64,000 bases of DNA from Streptomyces termitum. GTDB lineage: Bacteria > Actinomycetota > Actinomycetes > Streptomycetales > Streptomycetaceae. Below, one piece after another: positions 16,572-25,700 of the stretch. The translations under genes and the position numbers were made by a program. Numbering within the stretch: position 1 is the stretch's first letter; each line of letters begins with the position of its first letter. The notes below the pieces were generated by a model. It was not told the origin of the DNA. It saw nothing but the letters and a program-made list of their open reading frames with translations, and did no database searches. Where the stretch lies: contig NZ_BMUL01000009.1 in assembly GCF_014650175.1 (NCBI RefSeq), positions 248,001-312,000 on the forward strand. The letters run 5' to 3'.

Positions 16572-17228
16572 ATGACCCCGAACCCACCCGAGCCGGACGT
16601 CGCCCGCGCGCTGCGGGCCCTCGCGGACGACGACGCGTCCGTGCGCCTGCGGGCCGCGCTCGCGGTCGGCACGGAGCCCGACCCGCGCTTCGTCGTCCCG
16701 CTCGTCGAGCGGAGCGCCGTCGAGCCCGAGTTCTTCGTCCGCGACATGCTGACCTGGGCACTCACCCGGCACCCCGTGGAGCTGACGCTCCCCGAACTGC
16801 TCCGCGAGGTCGCCTCGGAGCGGAACCAGGCGCGCGGTCAGGCCCTGCACACCCTGTCCAAGGTCGGCGACCCCCGGGCCTGGCCGGCCATCACGGAGGC
16901 GCACCTGCACGACCCGGACGACGAGGTCGCGCGCACCGCGTGGCGCGCCGCCGTCGCCCTCGTGCCCGAGGGCGGGGAGCCCGCCCTCGCCGCACGGCTG
17001 GCGGCCCGGCTCGGACACGGCGGCCGGGAGACCCGGCGCAGCCTCAGCCGGGCGCTGGTCGACCTCGGCGAGGCGATCGTGCCGGTGCTGCGCGCGGCGG
17101 CGGAGCACCCCGACCCGGAGGTGCGCGCGCACGCGCTCGCCACGGAGACGCTGCTGCGCGACCCGGACGCCGGGTTCGAGGCCGTGATCGAGGAGGCCAA
17201 GCGCGTCGTGGCCCTCGGCGGGGCCTGA
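16572..17228 (+). CDS. HEAT-repeat protein
   Basis: A 218-residue soluble protein made of HEAT/PBS-lyase-like helical repeats: ALRALADDDASVRLRAALAVG, PLVERSAVEPEFFVRDMLTWAL, ALHTLSKVGDPRAWPAITEAH, AWRAAVALVPEG and others, each about 30-35 residues. Such superhelices serve as protein- or DNA-binding scaffolds. No catalytic residues stand out. ATG at 16572 has a perfect AGGAGG at 16558-16563; the upstream in-frame GTG at 16563 overlaps that site and is rejected. It lies 53 bases before a MerR regulator whose effector region is also HEAT-like, so the two products may bind the same ligand or each other. Confidence 0.85.
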   Translation: MTPNPPEPDVARALRALADDDASVRLRAALAVGTEPDPRFVVPLVERSAVEPEFFVRDMLTWALTRHPVELTLPELLREVASERNQARGQALHTLSKVGDPRAWPAITEAHLHDPDDEVARTAWRAAVALVPEGGEPALAARLAARLGHGGRETRRSLSRALVDLGEAIVPVLRAAAEHPDPEVRAHALATETLLRDPDAGFEAVIEEAKRVVALGGA

Positions 17229-17281
17229 GAGGCCACGGGGGCGGAGGTGCCCGGAGGGGCCCGGGTGGGGGACGATGAGGC

Positions 17282-18493
17282 GTGTTGATCGGTGAGGTGG
17301 CGCGGCGGTCCGGAGTCAGCGCCCGCATGCTCCGGCACTACGAGTCGCTGGGCCTGGTGCGCCCCTCGGGCCGTACCGGCTCCGGCTACCGGGAGTACGG
17401 CGACGAGGACATCCGGCGCATCCTCCACGTGGAGAGCCTGCGCTCGCTGGGGCTGTCACTGCGCGAGATCGGGCGCGCGCTCGACGACCCGGCCTTCACG
17501 CCCGCCGGCCTCGTCGACGAACTCGTCCGCCGGACGCGGGAGCGGATCGCCGCCGAGACCGAGCTGCTGACCCGGCTCAGCCGCCTCCAGGCGGCCGGGC
17601 CCGCCCGCTGGGAGGAGGCCCTCCGGGTCGTCGCGCTCCTCCAGGCGCTGGGCTCGAAGAGCACCGGTGCCCGCCAGCGCGCGGCCCTCGCGGCGGCGGA
17701 GGCGGTGCCGGTCCCGGCGGAGGCCCTGGTCGAGGCGGTGCTCGACGAACCGGAGCCCAACGTCGCCGGGGCCCTGCGCTGGGCGCTGGCCCGCTCGGGC
17801 GACGACGTCCCGGCCCTGCTGGCGAAGGGCCTCGCCTCGCCGGTCGCGGCGGTACGGGAACGGGCCGTGCGGGCCCTGGCCGAACTGCCCGGCCCCGAGG
17901 CCGGAGCCCGGCTGCGGGACGCCCTCGCGGACCCCGACGCGGCGGTCCGGGGCCGCGCGGCCCTGGCCCTCGGCGCGCGCGGCGCGGCCGGGGCGGTGCC
18001 GGTCGTGGTCCCGATCCTCCTCGACATGATCGTGGCGGGCCGCAACGACACGGACGCGGCGGACGTCCTCGGCGCCCTGGCCCGGCAGGAGGACCCGGCC
18101 GGGCCCGCCCCCGGGACGGAAGGGACTACCGCCCCCGCCCCCGCGCGCGAGACGCAGACCGGTCCCGCTCCTGAGGGGGAGCGGGCGGACGGTGCCGTTC
18201 CCGCGTGCGAGGCACCGACCGGTCCCGTTCCCGCACGGAACAGGCCGGACGGTTCCGCCTCTGCGCCGGAAGGGGCGGACGGCGGTGTGCCGGGGGACCG
18301 GGTCGCGGCCTGGATCGTGGCGCGGCTCGCCGACGCGGCGGCCGACGCCCCCGCCCGGGGCCGGCTGACGCAGGCGCTGGCGGACGTCCCCGGCCCCCTG
18401 GCCTCCCGCGCGCTGCGGGAACTGACCCGGGACGAGGACCGGGCCGTCGCGCTGACGGCGACGTACCTCCTCACGCTCCGAGCGGCCCGCTGA
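17282..18493 (+). CDS. MerR-family regulator with HEAT-repeat effector domain
   Basis: A 403-residue fusion. Residues 1-70 are a MerR HTH (MLIGEVARRSGVSARMLRHYESLGLVRP, GYREYGDEDIRRI); 75-120 form the dimerisation helix; from about 125 onward come HEAT repeats (ALRWALARSGDDVPALLAKGL, AVRERAVRALAELPGPEAGARL, AVRGRAALALGARG). Residues about 270-340 are a low-complexity Pro/Ala/Gly/Glu insert with GPAPE-like repeats, after which one more helical repeat closes the protein. Ordinary MerR proteins end soon after residue 130. The upstream gene is a free HEAT protein behind a MerR-type promoter. The stop overlaps the convergent ArsR-rhodanese gene by 23 bases. Confidence 0.88.
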   Translation: MLIGEVARRSGVSARMLRHYESLGLVRPSGRTGSGYREYGDEDIRRILHVESLRSLGLSLREIGRALDDPAFTPAGLVDELVRRTRERIAAETELLTRLSRLQAAGPARWEEALRVVALLQALGSKSTGARQRAALAAAEAVPVPAEALVEAVLDEPEPNVAGALRWALARSGDDVPALLAKGLASPVAAVRERAVRALAELPGPEAGARLRDALADPDAAVRGRAALALGARGAAGAVPVVVPILLDMIVAGRNDTDAADVLGALARQEDPAGPAPGTEGTTAPAPARETQTGPAPEGERADGAVPACEAPTGPVPARNRPDGSASAPEGADGGVPGDRVAAWIVARLADAAADAPARGRLTQALADVPGPLASRALRELTRDEDRAVALTATYLLTLRAAR

Positions 18494-19205
18494 CGCCGGT
18501 TCCGCCGGTCTCGACGGGCAGGCCGGACAGGCGCCACTCCGGCATCCCGTCGTGGAGCCGGACTGCCCGCCGGCCGTGGGCGGTGAGGAGCCGTACCGCG
18601 TCATGGGCGAGGGCGCAGTACGCGCCCCGGCAGTAGACGACGACCTCGGCCTCCTCGGGCAGTTCGCCGATGCGCCGCGCCAGTTCGGCGACGGGGACGC
18701 AGAGCGCGCCGGGGACGTGCCCGGCCCGGTACTCCTCCGGGGGGCGCACGTCGAGCACGACCACGTCGCCGGCCGCCATCCGGGCCAGCAGCTCCTCCCG
18801 GCTGAGCTCGTCGGTGTCGGCCGCGCCCAGGTAGGCGTCCCGGGCCGCCGGTACGGTCGCCTGGTGCCGCTCGGCGACCTGCCGCAGCAGGCCGAGCAGG
18901 CGCGCCACGTCGTCCCCGGCGAGCCGGTAGTGGATGCGCACGCCGTCGCGGCGGGTGGCGACGAAACCGGCCTGCTTGAGGGTCTGGAGATGGGCGGAGG
19001 CGGTCGTCAGGTTGAGCCCGGCGGTCTTCGCCAGGGCGTCCACGGTCCGCTCCCCCTGGGCGAGCAGGTCCAGCAGTTCCAGCCGCTTTCCGCTGGCCAG
19101 GGCCTTGCCGCCGGCCGCGAAGGCGTCGTACAGGGCGGCCTTGGCGCCGTTCTTCCCCCCGCTTCCCGTGCCGCTCGCCGGGTCGTCCGCGAATGCGTCG
19201 CGCAT
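18471..19205 (-). CDS. ArsR-family regulator fused to rhodanese domain
   Basis: A 244-residue protein. Residues about 25-110 are an ArsR/SmtB winged helix (ALASGKRLELLDLLAQGERTVDALAKTAGLNLTTASAHLQTLKQAGFV). Residues about 130-225 are a rhodanese domain (VVLDVRPPEEYRAGHVPGA, then VVYCRGAYCALA with the active-site Cys). Such fusions sense or handle persulfide or other reactive sulfur. ATG at 19205 is chosen because GGAGG sits 6 bases upstream; the ATG at 19217 lacks a ribosome site. Divergent from an MFS gene, the likely target. The 3' end overlaps the MerR-HEAT gene. Confidence 0.92.
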   Translation of the reverse strand: MRDAFADDPASGTGSGGKNGAKAALYDAFAAGGKALASGKRLELLDLLAQGERTVDALAKTAGLNLTTASAHLQTLKQAGFVATRRDGVRIHYRLAGDDVARLLGLLRQVAERHQATVPAARDAYLGAADTDELSREELLARMAAGDVVVLDVRPPEEYRAGHVPGALCVPVAELARRIGELPEEAEVVVYCRGAYCALAHDAVRLLTAHGRRAVRLHDGMPEWRLSGLPVETGGTGVSGPLGA

Positions 19206-19219
19206 AGCATCCTCCATAT

Positions 19220-19229
19220 ATCCATGGAT
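19220..19229. promoter_or_regulatory. Candidate ArsR operator
   Basis: ATCCATGGAT is a perfect 10-base palindrome, flanked by TATA on one side and TACTG on the other, 15 bases upstream of the ArsR-rhodanese start and inside the divergent promoter shared with the MFS gene. Confidence 0.45.
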
Positions 19230-19312
19230 TACTGTAGTGGATGCGGGACGGGTACGCCTCCGAGCGCCGCCCCTCCGACGCTTCCCCCCCGTTTCCTCCG
19301 AAGGACAGCACG

Positions 19313-20704
19313 ATGGGCCTCCCCGACGACTCCCCGATACCAGCGGCCCGCCGCGCCCCGAACGGTCACGCCCCGAACGGCCCCGCTCAGGACGGCGGCA
19401 CCCCGGGCGGCGGCGCCCGCCCCGTCCGCCTCGGCCTGCGCGAGAACCGGCTCCAGTTCACCCTGCTGGTCCTCGCCACCCTGGCGGTCGGCGGCCTGGT
19501 GGGCCTGGAGCGCACCACCGTGCCGCTCATCGGCTCCGAGACCTTCGGCCTCACCAGCGACCTGGCCGTCTTCTCGTTCATCATCGCCTTCGGGCTGACC
19601 AAGGCCCTGACCAACCTCGCCGCCGGAGCCCTCACCGCCCGCTTCACCCGCCGGAGCCTCCTCCTCACCGGCTGGCTGATCGGTGTCCCCGTCCCCTTCG
19701 CGCTCGCCTGGGCGCCCTCGTGGGGCTGGATCGTCGCCGCCAACGTCCTGCTCGGCCTGAACCAGGGCCTGACCTGGTCGATGGCGGTCAACATGAAGAT
19801 CGACCTGGTCGGCCCGGCCCGGCGCGGGCTCGCCACCGGCCTGAACGAGGCCGCCGGATACACCGCCGTCGGCGTCACCGCGCTCCTCACCGGCTACCTC
19901 GCCACCGCCTACGGCCTGCGGCCCGTCCCCGAGCTGATCGGCGCCGTCTTCCTCGTCACGGGGCTCGCCCTCTCCCTCGCTGTCCGGGACACCGCCGCCC
20001 ACGTCGCCCTCGAACTCGCCCGGCACGCCCCGCCGCTGCCCACCGGCGAGGACACCGGCCTCAAGGCCGTCTTCGCCCGCACCTCCTGGCGCGACCGCTC
20101 CCTGCGCGGCGCCAGCCAGGCCGGCCTGGTCAACAACCTCAACGACGGCCTGACCTGGGGCGTCTTCCCGCTCCTCTTCACCGAACACGGCCTCGGCCTC
20201 GCCGCCGTCGGCCTCATCAAGGGCCTCTACCCGATCCTCTGGGGCCTCGGCCAGATCCCCACCGGCCACCTCGCCGACCGCCTCGGCCGCAAACCCCTCG
20301 TCGTCACCGGCATGCTCGTCCAGGCCGGGGGCCTCCTCCTCGCCCTCGTCCTGCTCGACCGGCCGCTGCTCGCCGGAATCCTCTCCGCCGTCGCCCTCGG
20401 CCTGGGCACCGCCCTGGTCTACCCGGCGCTCATCGCCTCCGTCTCCGACCACGCCCACCCCGCCTGGCGCGCCCACGCGCTCGGCACCTACCGCTTCTGG
20501 CGCGACATCGGCTACGCGACCGGCGCCCTCGTCGCCGGAATCCTCGCCGACGCCCTCGGCCTGGAGTCCACCGTCCTCGCGGCGGCCGTCCTCACCGCCC
20601 TCTCGGGACTCCTCGCCGCCCGCTGGATGACCGACAGGACCGCACCGGGAACGCCCCCGGCGGCCACCGGGGCACGCCCGAAGGAGCCGGCCGCCCGGAC
20701 GTGA
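19313..20704 (+). CDS. MFS transporter
   Basis: A 463-residue, 12-segment major facilitator protein. The N-terminal about 40 residues are hydrophilic (Ala/Pro/Gly/Asn-rich), then LQFTLLVLATLAVGGLVGLE begins helix 1. The loop 8-9 motif GHLADRLGRKPLVVTG is clear, and YPILWGLGQIPTGHLADR is typical of the family. ATG at 19313 has AAGGA 7 bases upstream. Divergent from the ArsR-rhodanese regulator, suggesting export of a toxic sulfur species, metalloid or similar signal; the substrate is not readable from sequence. Confidence 0.92.
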   Translation: MGLPDDSPIPAARRAPNGHAPNGPAQDGGTPGGGARPVRLGLRENRLQFTLLVLATLAVGGLVGLERTTVPLIGSETFGLTSDLAVFSFIIAFGLTKALTNLAAGALTARFTRRSLLLTGWLIGVPVPFALAWAPSWGWIVAANVLLGLNQGLTWSMAVNMKIDLVGPARRGLATGLNEAAGYTAVGVTALLTGYLATAYGLRPVPELIGAVFLVTGLALSLAVRDTAAHVALELARHAPPLPTGEDTGLKAVFARTSWRDRSLRGASQAGLVNNLNDGLTWGVFPLLFTEHGLGLAAVGLIKGLYPILWGLGQIPTGHLADRLGRKPLVVTGMLVQAGGLLLALVLLDRPLLAGILSAVALGLGTALVYPALIASVSDHAHPAWRAHALGTYRFWRDIGYATGALVAGILADALGLESTVLAAAVLTALSGLLAARWMTDRTAPGTPPAATGARPKEPAART

Positions 20705-20726
20705 CGCCCCGGCCCCGGCCTTCGCT

Positions 20727-20963
20727 TCACGCCGCCGGGTGCCGCCGCAGGAACGGCGCCGAGCCCAGGACCAGCACGCCGCAGAGGACCAGCCGCTGGA
20801 GACCCGGTTCGGCCGCGAGCCCGGCGTCCCGGAGGTCGTACACCGCGTACGCGTTCGCCGCCGGGCCCGTCACCATCACGGCGCACGCCAGGCCGCGCCC
20901 CCGCCGCCGGACCGCGACGACCACGGGGTGCGGGGCGCCGCGTCCGGCCCGGTACGCGGGCAC
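20727..20963 (-). CDS. Small hypothetical membrane protein
   Basis: A 78-residue protein starting at GTG, 15 bases after the stop of the SWIM-protein gene. Codons end almost always in G or C, as in real genes here. Two hydrophobic stretches (LACAVMVTGPAANAYAVY and LVLCGVLVLGSAPFL) are separated by a charged linker; the N-terminus is basic. It may be the last gene of the MoxR/VWA/SWIM operon. I recognise no family; it could be non-coding by chance. Confidence 0.5.
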   Translation of the reverse strand: MPAYRAGRGAPHPVVVAVRRRGRGLACAVMVTGPAANAYAVYDLRDAGLAAEPGLQRLVLCGVLVLGSAPFLRRHPAA

Positions 20964-20978
20964 CCCTGCCCCGGTCCG

Positions 20979-22763
20979 TCAGGACCACGACGCGGTCACC
21001 AGCGCGCGCTCGGCCGCGGCCAGATGGACGGCGGAGGCCAGCCACGCGCGGGCGTAGGCGTCCGGCGACGGGTCGACGAGCCGCCCGAAGGAGTCGCGGG
21101 GGCGGCGGTCCGCCTCCGCCGCCAGGGCCTCGGCGAGCTCCGCCGCACTGGTCAGCCCGGCCCGGCGCAGCGGCACGGACAGCGCCGCCCGGTCCGCCGC
21201 GCGGGCCGCCTCCGCGACGGCCCGCCGTCCGCCCGCCACCCCGCTCTCCAGCAGCCGCCGGACCCGCCACAGCGGCGCGTCCGCCAGCGGATCCGGCGCC
21301 TCCGGCACCGGGACGGGCGCCGCGGCACCGCGCGGGAAGTGGTCGCCCTGGAGCCGGTCGTACCCCAGGTCGGCGTGGCCGCGCCACTCCTCGGGCAGCC
21401 GCAGCGTGCCCGCCGCCCCCGGCACCGGGCCGACCGCCAGCGGACGGAGGGTCGCGGTCCGGTCCGGATCGGGCCGGCCCAGCACCCGCAGGACGAGCCC
21501 GGGGTGTGCGCCGATCCGCCGCAGATTGGCCGTGTGCGGCAGCTCCGGATGCGGATGGGCCGGGGCCAGCCGCACCAGCGGCCCGCCGTCGAGGACCCGG
21601 ACCAGCAGGTGCTCCCCGGCCGCCCCCAGCACCTCCACGTCGCACCCGAGCAGCACCGCCGCCGCCTCCGGCCCCGCGTCGAACGCCTCGGCCACCGCCT
21701 CGCGCACCGGCCGGGCGAACAGGGCCGCGACGGGCTCCTCCGACCAGTCCGCCCCGCGCACCGGGGTCGCGCGCACGTCCCGGCCCGCCCCGAGCCGCCC
21801 GTCGGCCGACACCGTCGCCCCGGCGATCAGCAGCCCGCCGCGCGCCAGCCCGGCGTGGTCCAGGACGGCCCCGCCGAGCGCCACGGACGCCGTCCCCGCC
21901 CCCTTGGCCCGGGCGAGCCCGCCGGGCCGCACGTCCGACAGGGTGTGGAAGGCGCCCCCCGGGCCGAGCAGGTGCGTCGTCACCCCGCCGTACCCGGTGG
22001 CGGACAGCACCGGCTCCCGGCACAGGCCGTGCACCCGCAGGCTGCCGCCCTGCGCGTAGGCCCGCCGGCCGGACCCGGTGAGTTCGGGACCGGCCGCCCC
22101 GGAGGCGAGCAGCGCCGCCGCGGCGAGCAGGTCGCGGAAGGCCGCCGTGAGATCGCCCAGCCGCTGCCCCCGCGCCTGCTCCCGGGCCGCCCGCAGTCCT
22201 CGTACGACCCTGAGGGCGGCGGCCTCGGCACGGGGCAGCCCGGCCACCCGGGCGGTGTGCGCGGCGCGCAGCAGCTCGGCCTGGACGACCGTCCCGCCCG
22301 CGCCGACCCCGGCCGACAGCGCCTCGGCGGCGGCCCGCCACAGCGCGTCCGCCGCCCCGGTCCGGGCGGGGGTGAGGGGCGCGGCGGAGTCCTCCGCCGG
22401 GCCGGTCGCCTCGGACGCGGCGGGGGCGGGTACGGCGTCGGAGGCGGGCTCCGGGGCCGCGGCGGCCGGGTCCGCCAGGGGGGCCGCGCCGAGCACGGCC
22501 GCCCGGTGCAGGCAGCGCGGGGCCAGCAGGCAGGAGCAGACGGCCTGCCCGGGCGCGGTCACCGCGCCCGCCGGTCCGGGCCGCAGCGTCACCAGGGTGT
22601 CCTCGCCGAAACGGACCACCACGGACCCGTCCGGACCCGCCTCGGCGCGCTCGCCGCACTCCGCCACGGCGGCGTCGAGCTTCTTGCGGAGCCGGGCGGT
22701 CAACTGCTCGACGGCCTCGGCCAGGACCTCGGGGGCGACGGGCGGCAGGAGTTCGGTGCTCAA
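20979..22763 (-). CDS. SWIM zinc-finger protein (YehQ-like)
   Basis: A 594-residue protein with a SWIM zinc finger at residues 76-86 (CSCLLAPRCLH, CxCx5CxH) after a short helical N-terminus. A long Ala/Pro-rich linker follows at about 95-125, then an alpha/beta region of unknown function (CREPVLSATGYGGVTTHLL, GLLIAGATVSADGRL, HPELPHTANLRRIGAHPG). SWIM domains bind DNA or proteins. TTG at 22763 overlaps the upstream stop as TTGA, so it is translationally coupled to the VWA gene. E. coli YehQ is the matching partner in the yeh locus. Confidence 0.85.
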   Translation of the reverse strand: MSTELLPPVAPEVLAEAVEQLTARLRKKLDAAVAECGERAEAGPDGSVVVRFGEDTLVTLRPGPAGAVTAPGQAVCSCLLAPRCLHRAAVLGAAPLADPAAAAPEPASDAVPAPAASEATGPAEDSAAPLTPARTGAADALWRAAAEALSAGVGAGGTVVQAELLRAAHTARVAGLPRAEAAALRVVRGLRAAREQARGQRLGDLTAAFRDLLAAAALLASGAAGPELTGSGRRAYAQGGSLRVHGLCREPVLSATGYGGVTTHLLGPGGAFHTLSDVRPGGLARAKGAGTASVALGGAVLDHAGLARGGLLIAGATVSADGRLGAGRDVRATPVRGADWSEEPVAALFARPVREAVAEAFDAGPEAAAVLLGCDVEVLGAAGEHLLVRVLDGGPLVRLAPAHPHPELPHTANLRRIGAHPGLVLRVLGRPDPDRTATLRPLAVGPVPGAAGTLRLPEEWRGHADLGYDRLQGDHFPRGAAAPVPVPEAPDPLADAPLWRVRRLLESGVAGGRRAVAEAARAADRAALSVPLRRAGLTSAAELAEALAAEADRRPRDSFGRLVDPSPDAYARAWLASAVHLAAAERALVTASWS

Positions 22764-25700
22764 CGGGCTTCTCCACGGAGGCGGTCGCCGACCCAGCGGG
22801 CGAGGGCGAGCGGACTGAGGGCGGCCACCGGCATCCCGGCGGCGACGAGCCGGCGCGCCACCGGCACCGAGTAGCGGGGCGCCCCGGCGTCGTCGAGGGC
22901 CGCGCAGCCCAGCAGGTGCGCCCCGGACGAGGCCAGCGCGCGGACCTCGCCGAGCAGGCCGCCGATCGGCCCGCCCTCCTCGAAGTCGCTGACCACCACG
23001 ACGAGCGTGCGGCTCGGCACGGTGATCAGCGACCGGGCGTGCGCGAGGCCCGCCGCGATGTGCGTGCCGCCGCCGACCTTCACCTCCAGGAGCAGCGAGA
23101 GCGGATCCCGGACGTGGTCGGTCAGGTCCACCACCTGGGTGGAGAAGGTCAGGAAGTGCGTGGAGAGCGTCGGCACGCCGCCCAGGACGGCGGCGGTCAG
23201 CGCGGACCAGATGACGGACGCCTCCATCGAGCCGGAGACGTCCACCACCAGCACCAGCCGCCAGTCCGACTCCTTGCCCGCGCGGGTGGTGAAGACCGGG
23301 CGCTCCGGCACGACCACCAGCCGGCCGTCGTCCGTGCGCCGGGTGTGCGCCAGGTTGGCGCGCAGCGTGCGGGCCAGGTCGAGCCGGCCGCCGGGGCGCC
23401 GGGTCGGCCTCGGCGTGGCCAGACCGGAGAGCGCGGGGCGCATCCGGGTGGCCAGCTCCCGGGACAGTTCGTCGACGAGCCGCTTCACCAGGGGCCGCAG
23501 CCGGGCGAGCCGGGCCTCGGGCATGCCGCCGGCCAGGGACAGCACCGACCGCAGCAGGTCCACCGACGGCCGGACGGAGGCCGGGTCCAGCTCGGCGAGC
23601 ACGTCGGGACGGCCCGTTCCGGCGGCGTCGGCGAGCACCTCCTCGCGGACGTCGGCGCCGAACAGCGCCTCCAGCTCCTCCGCCCACTCGCGGGCGGTGG
23701 GGAAGGACGGGTCCTGCCCCGCGCCCGTCTCCGCCCGGAGGTCGTCGGAGCCCTCGCCGCGCCCGTGGCCGTACAGCTCGTCCAGGGCGTGGGCGTACCG
23801 GAGCGCCCGGGAACCCATCCGCTCCTTCTCCCGCCCGAGGAGCAACCGCCACCGGTCGGCCGCGCCCAGCCGCCGGTCCGCCTCCCCGGCAGCGACCGCA
23901 CCCGGCTCTGCCGGACTCAGGTCTGCCGCACCCGCGTCTTCCGCGACCGGGCCGGTGGTCGCCGGTGCCGGGGGCGGTGCCGGCGCGCGTACGGGAACGT
24001 CGGCCGGGCCGGGCAGGGCCAGGGCCTTCAGGGCCGCCGTCCCGGCCGCGTCCGCCGCCGCCCACAGCGCCAGCAGCTCCGGCGGCGCGTCGAGCGCGAG
24101 GTCCAGCCGGTCGCCCAGCCGCTCGGTGACGGTCGTCAGCAACCGCTCGCGGGCGGCCGGGGACAGGGCGTCGAACCCGCCCCGGAGCGCCGGGAGCCGG
24201 TCCAGGAACTCCCGGTCGGCCAGCGTGTCGATCCGGTCGAGCAGCGGCCCCAGGACGTCCGGGGACGCCTGGAGCAGCGGCCCGGCGGCGGTCAGCACGC
24301 CCGCGAGCCGCTGCGCCAGGGCCCGCCGGGCGTCCGGTCCGACGGCGCCGTCGATCCAGCCGGCCGCCCGCTCGCCGAGCCCGGCGGCCGGATCAAGGTC
24401 GAGCAGCACGCGGACCGCGAGGGCCGCCCCCTGCACCAGCGGGGAACCCCCGGCGGCGAGGTCCGCGAGCGCCCGGTCCATCCGCAGCCCCAGCTGCCGG
24501 GCCGCCGCCCGGTCCGCCAGCGCCACCAGCGCCCCCGCGTCGGCGGGCGCCTCGCTCCCGGCCAGGCCGGGCAGCGCGCGGACGGCCGCGTCGAGCAGGT
24601 CGCCGACGAGTTCCCCGGCGGCGGTACGGGCCCCGTCCGCCGTCCCGGGGTAGTGGCCGCGCCGGATGCCTTCGAGCAGGTCCACCCCGGCCAGCAGCTC
24701 GGGCAGGTCCGCGCCGCCCGGCAGCACGTCGGCCGCCTCCCGCAGCCGCGCGCCGACCAGCTCGGGCAGGTCGCAGCGGGCGGCGGCGGTCAGCCCGGCG
24801 AGCACCTGCGCCGCCGTGGGACCGCCCTCGGCGGCCTCCCGCCGCGCCGTCTCGGCCAGCGTCCCGGCGGCGGCCTGCGCGGCGGTGACCCCGCGCACCC
24901 CGGCCAGGTCGAGCCGCGCGGGCACCGAGGGCGTCCATGCCAGCCGCCACCGGGTGCCCAGCGCGGTGCCGTCCCCGGTCGCGGCGACGGCGACCGGCTC
25001 CCCGTACGAGGCGCCGACGACCAGCAGCCGCTGGAGCAGCACCTCGCGGCGCCCGTCCAGCGGCGATCGCAGCGGATCGAGGCGCACCTCCCGCGCCTCC
25101 GGCTCCTCCGGGCGGGGCAGCCGCAGCCGGGTCAGCTCCTCCTCCACAGAGGGCCCGAGCCCGGACCGGGGCGCGCGCGGCGCCGTCCGGCCCCGGGCGG
25201 TGCCCACGAACACGGCCTCCAGGGCACGGGCCAGCGCCCGGCCCCGCCCGAGCGGCTCGCCCTGCCCGAGGACGGTGGTGACCGCCTCCAGCAACTCCCC
25301 CCGGCCGGGCGCCGGCAGGCCGCGCAGCGCCGCCAGGTCGCAGGCGAGCCGCAGCGTCTCGGCCGCCTCCCCGGTGCCCGCCGTGTGCCCCGCCCGGCGC
25401 AGCTCCCGGCACACCCCGGTCAGCGCGGCGGACGCCGCCTCCCGCAGCCGCACCGGATCGCCGCCGGCCTCGAACACGGCCTGCTGCCAGCGCGGATCCC
25501 GGATCCCCGCCGGATAGCCGGAACGGGAGTCGAGCAGATCGAAGGAGTACGGCACGAACGAGGTGACGGGCGCGTCCGGCCCGCCCCCCTCCGTCACCGG
25601 GCCGTCCTCGGCCGGGGCCCCGACCTCGGCGAGGGCCGGGGCGTGGAAGGCGCCGATCACGGCGGCGACACGACGGCCGCCCGCCGCGGCGCGGCCGACG

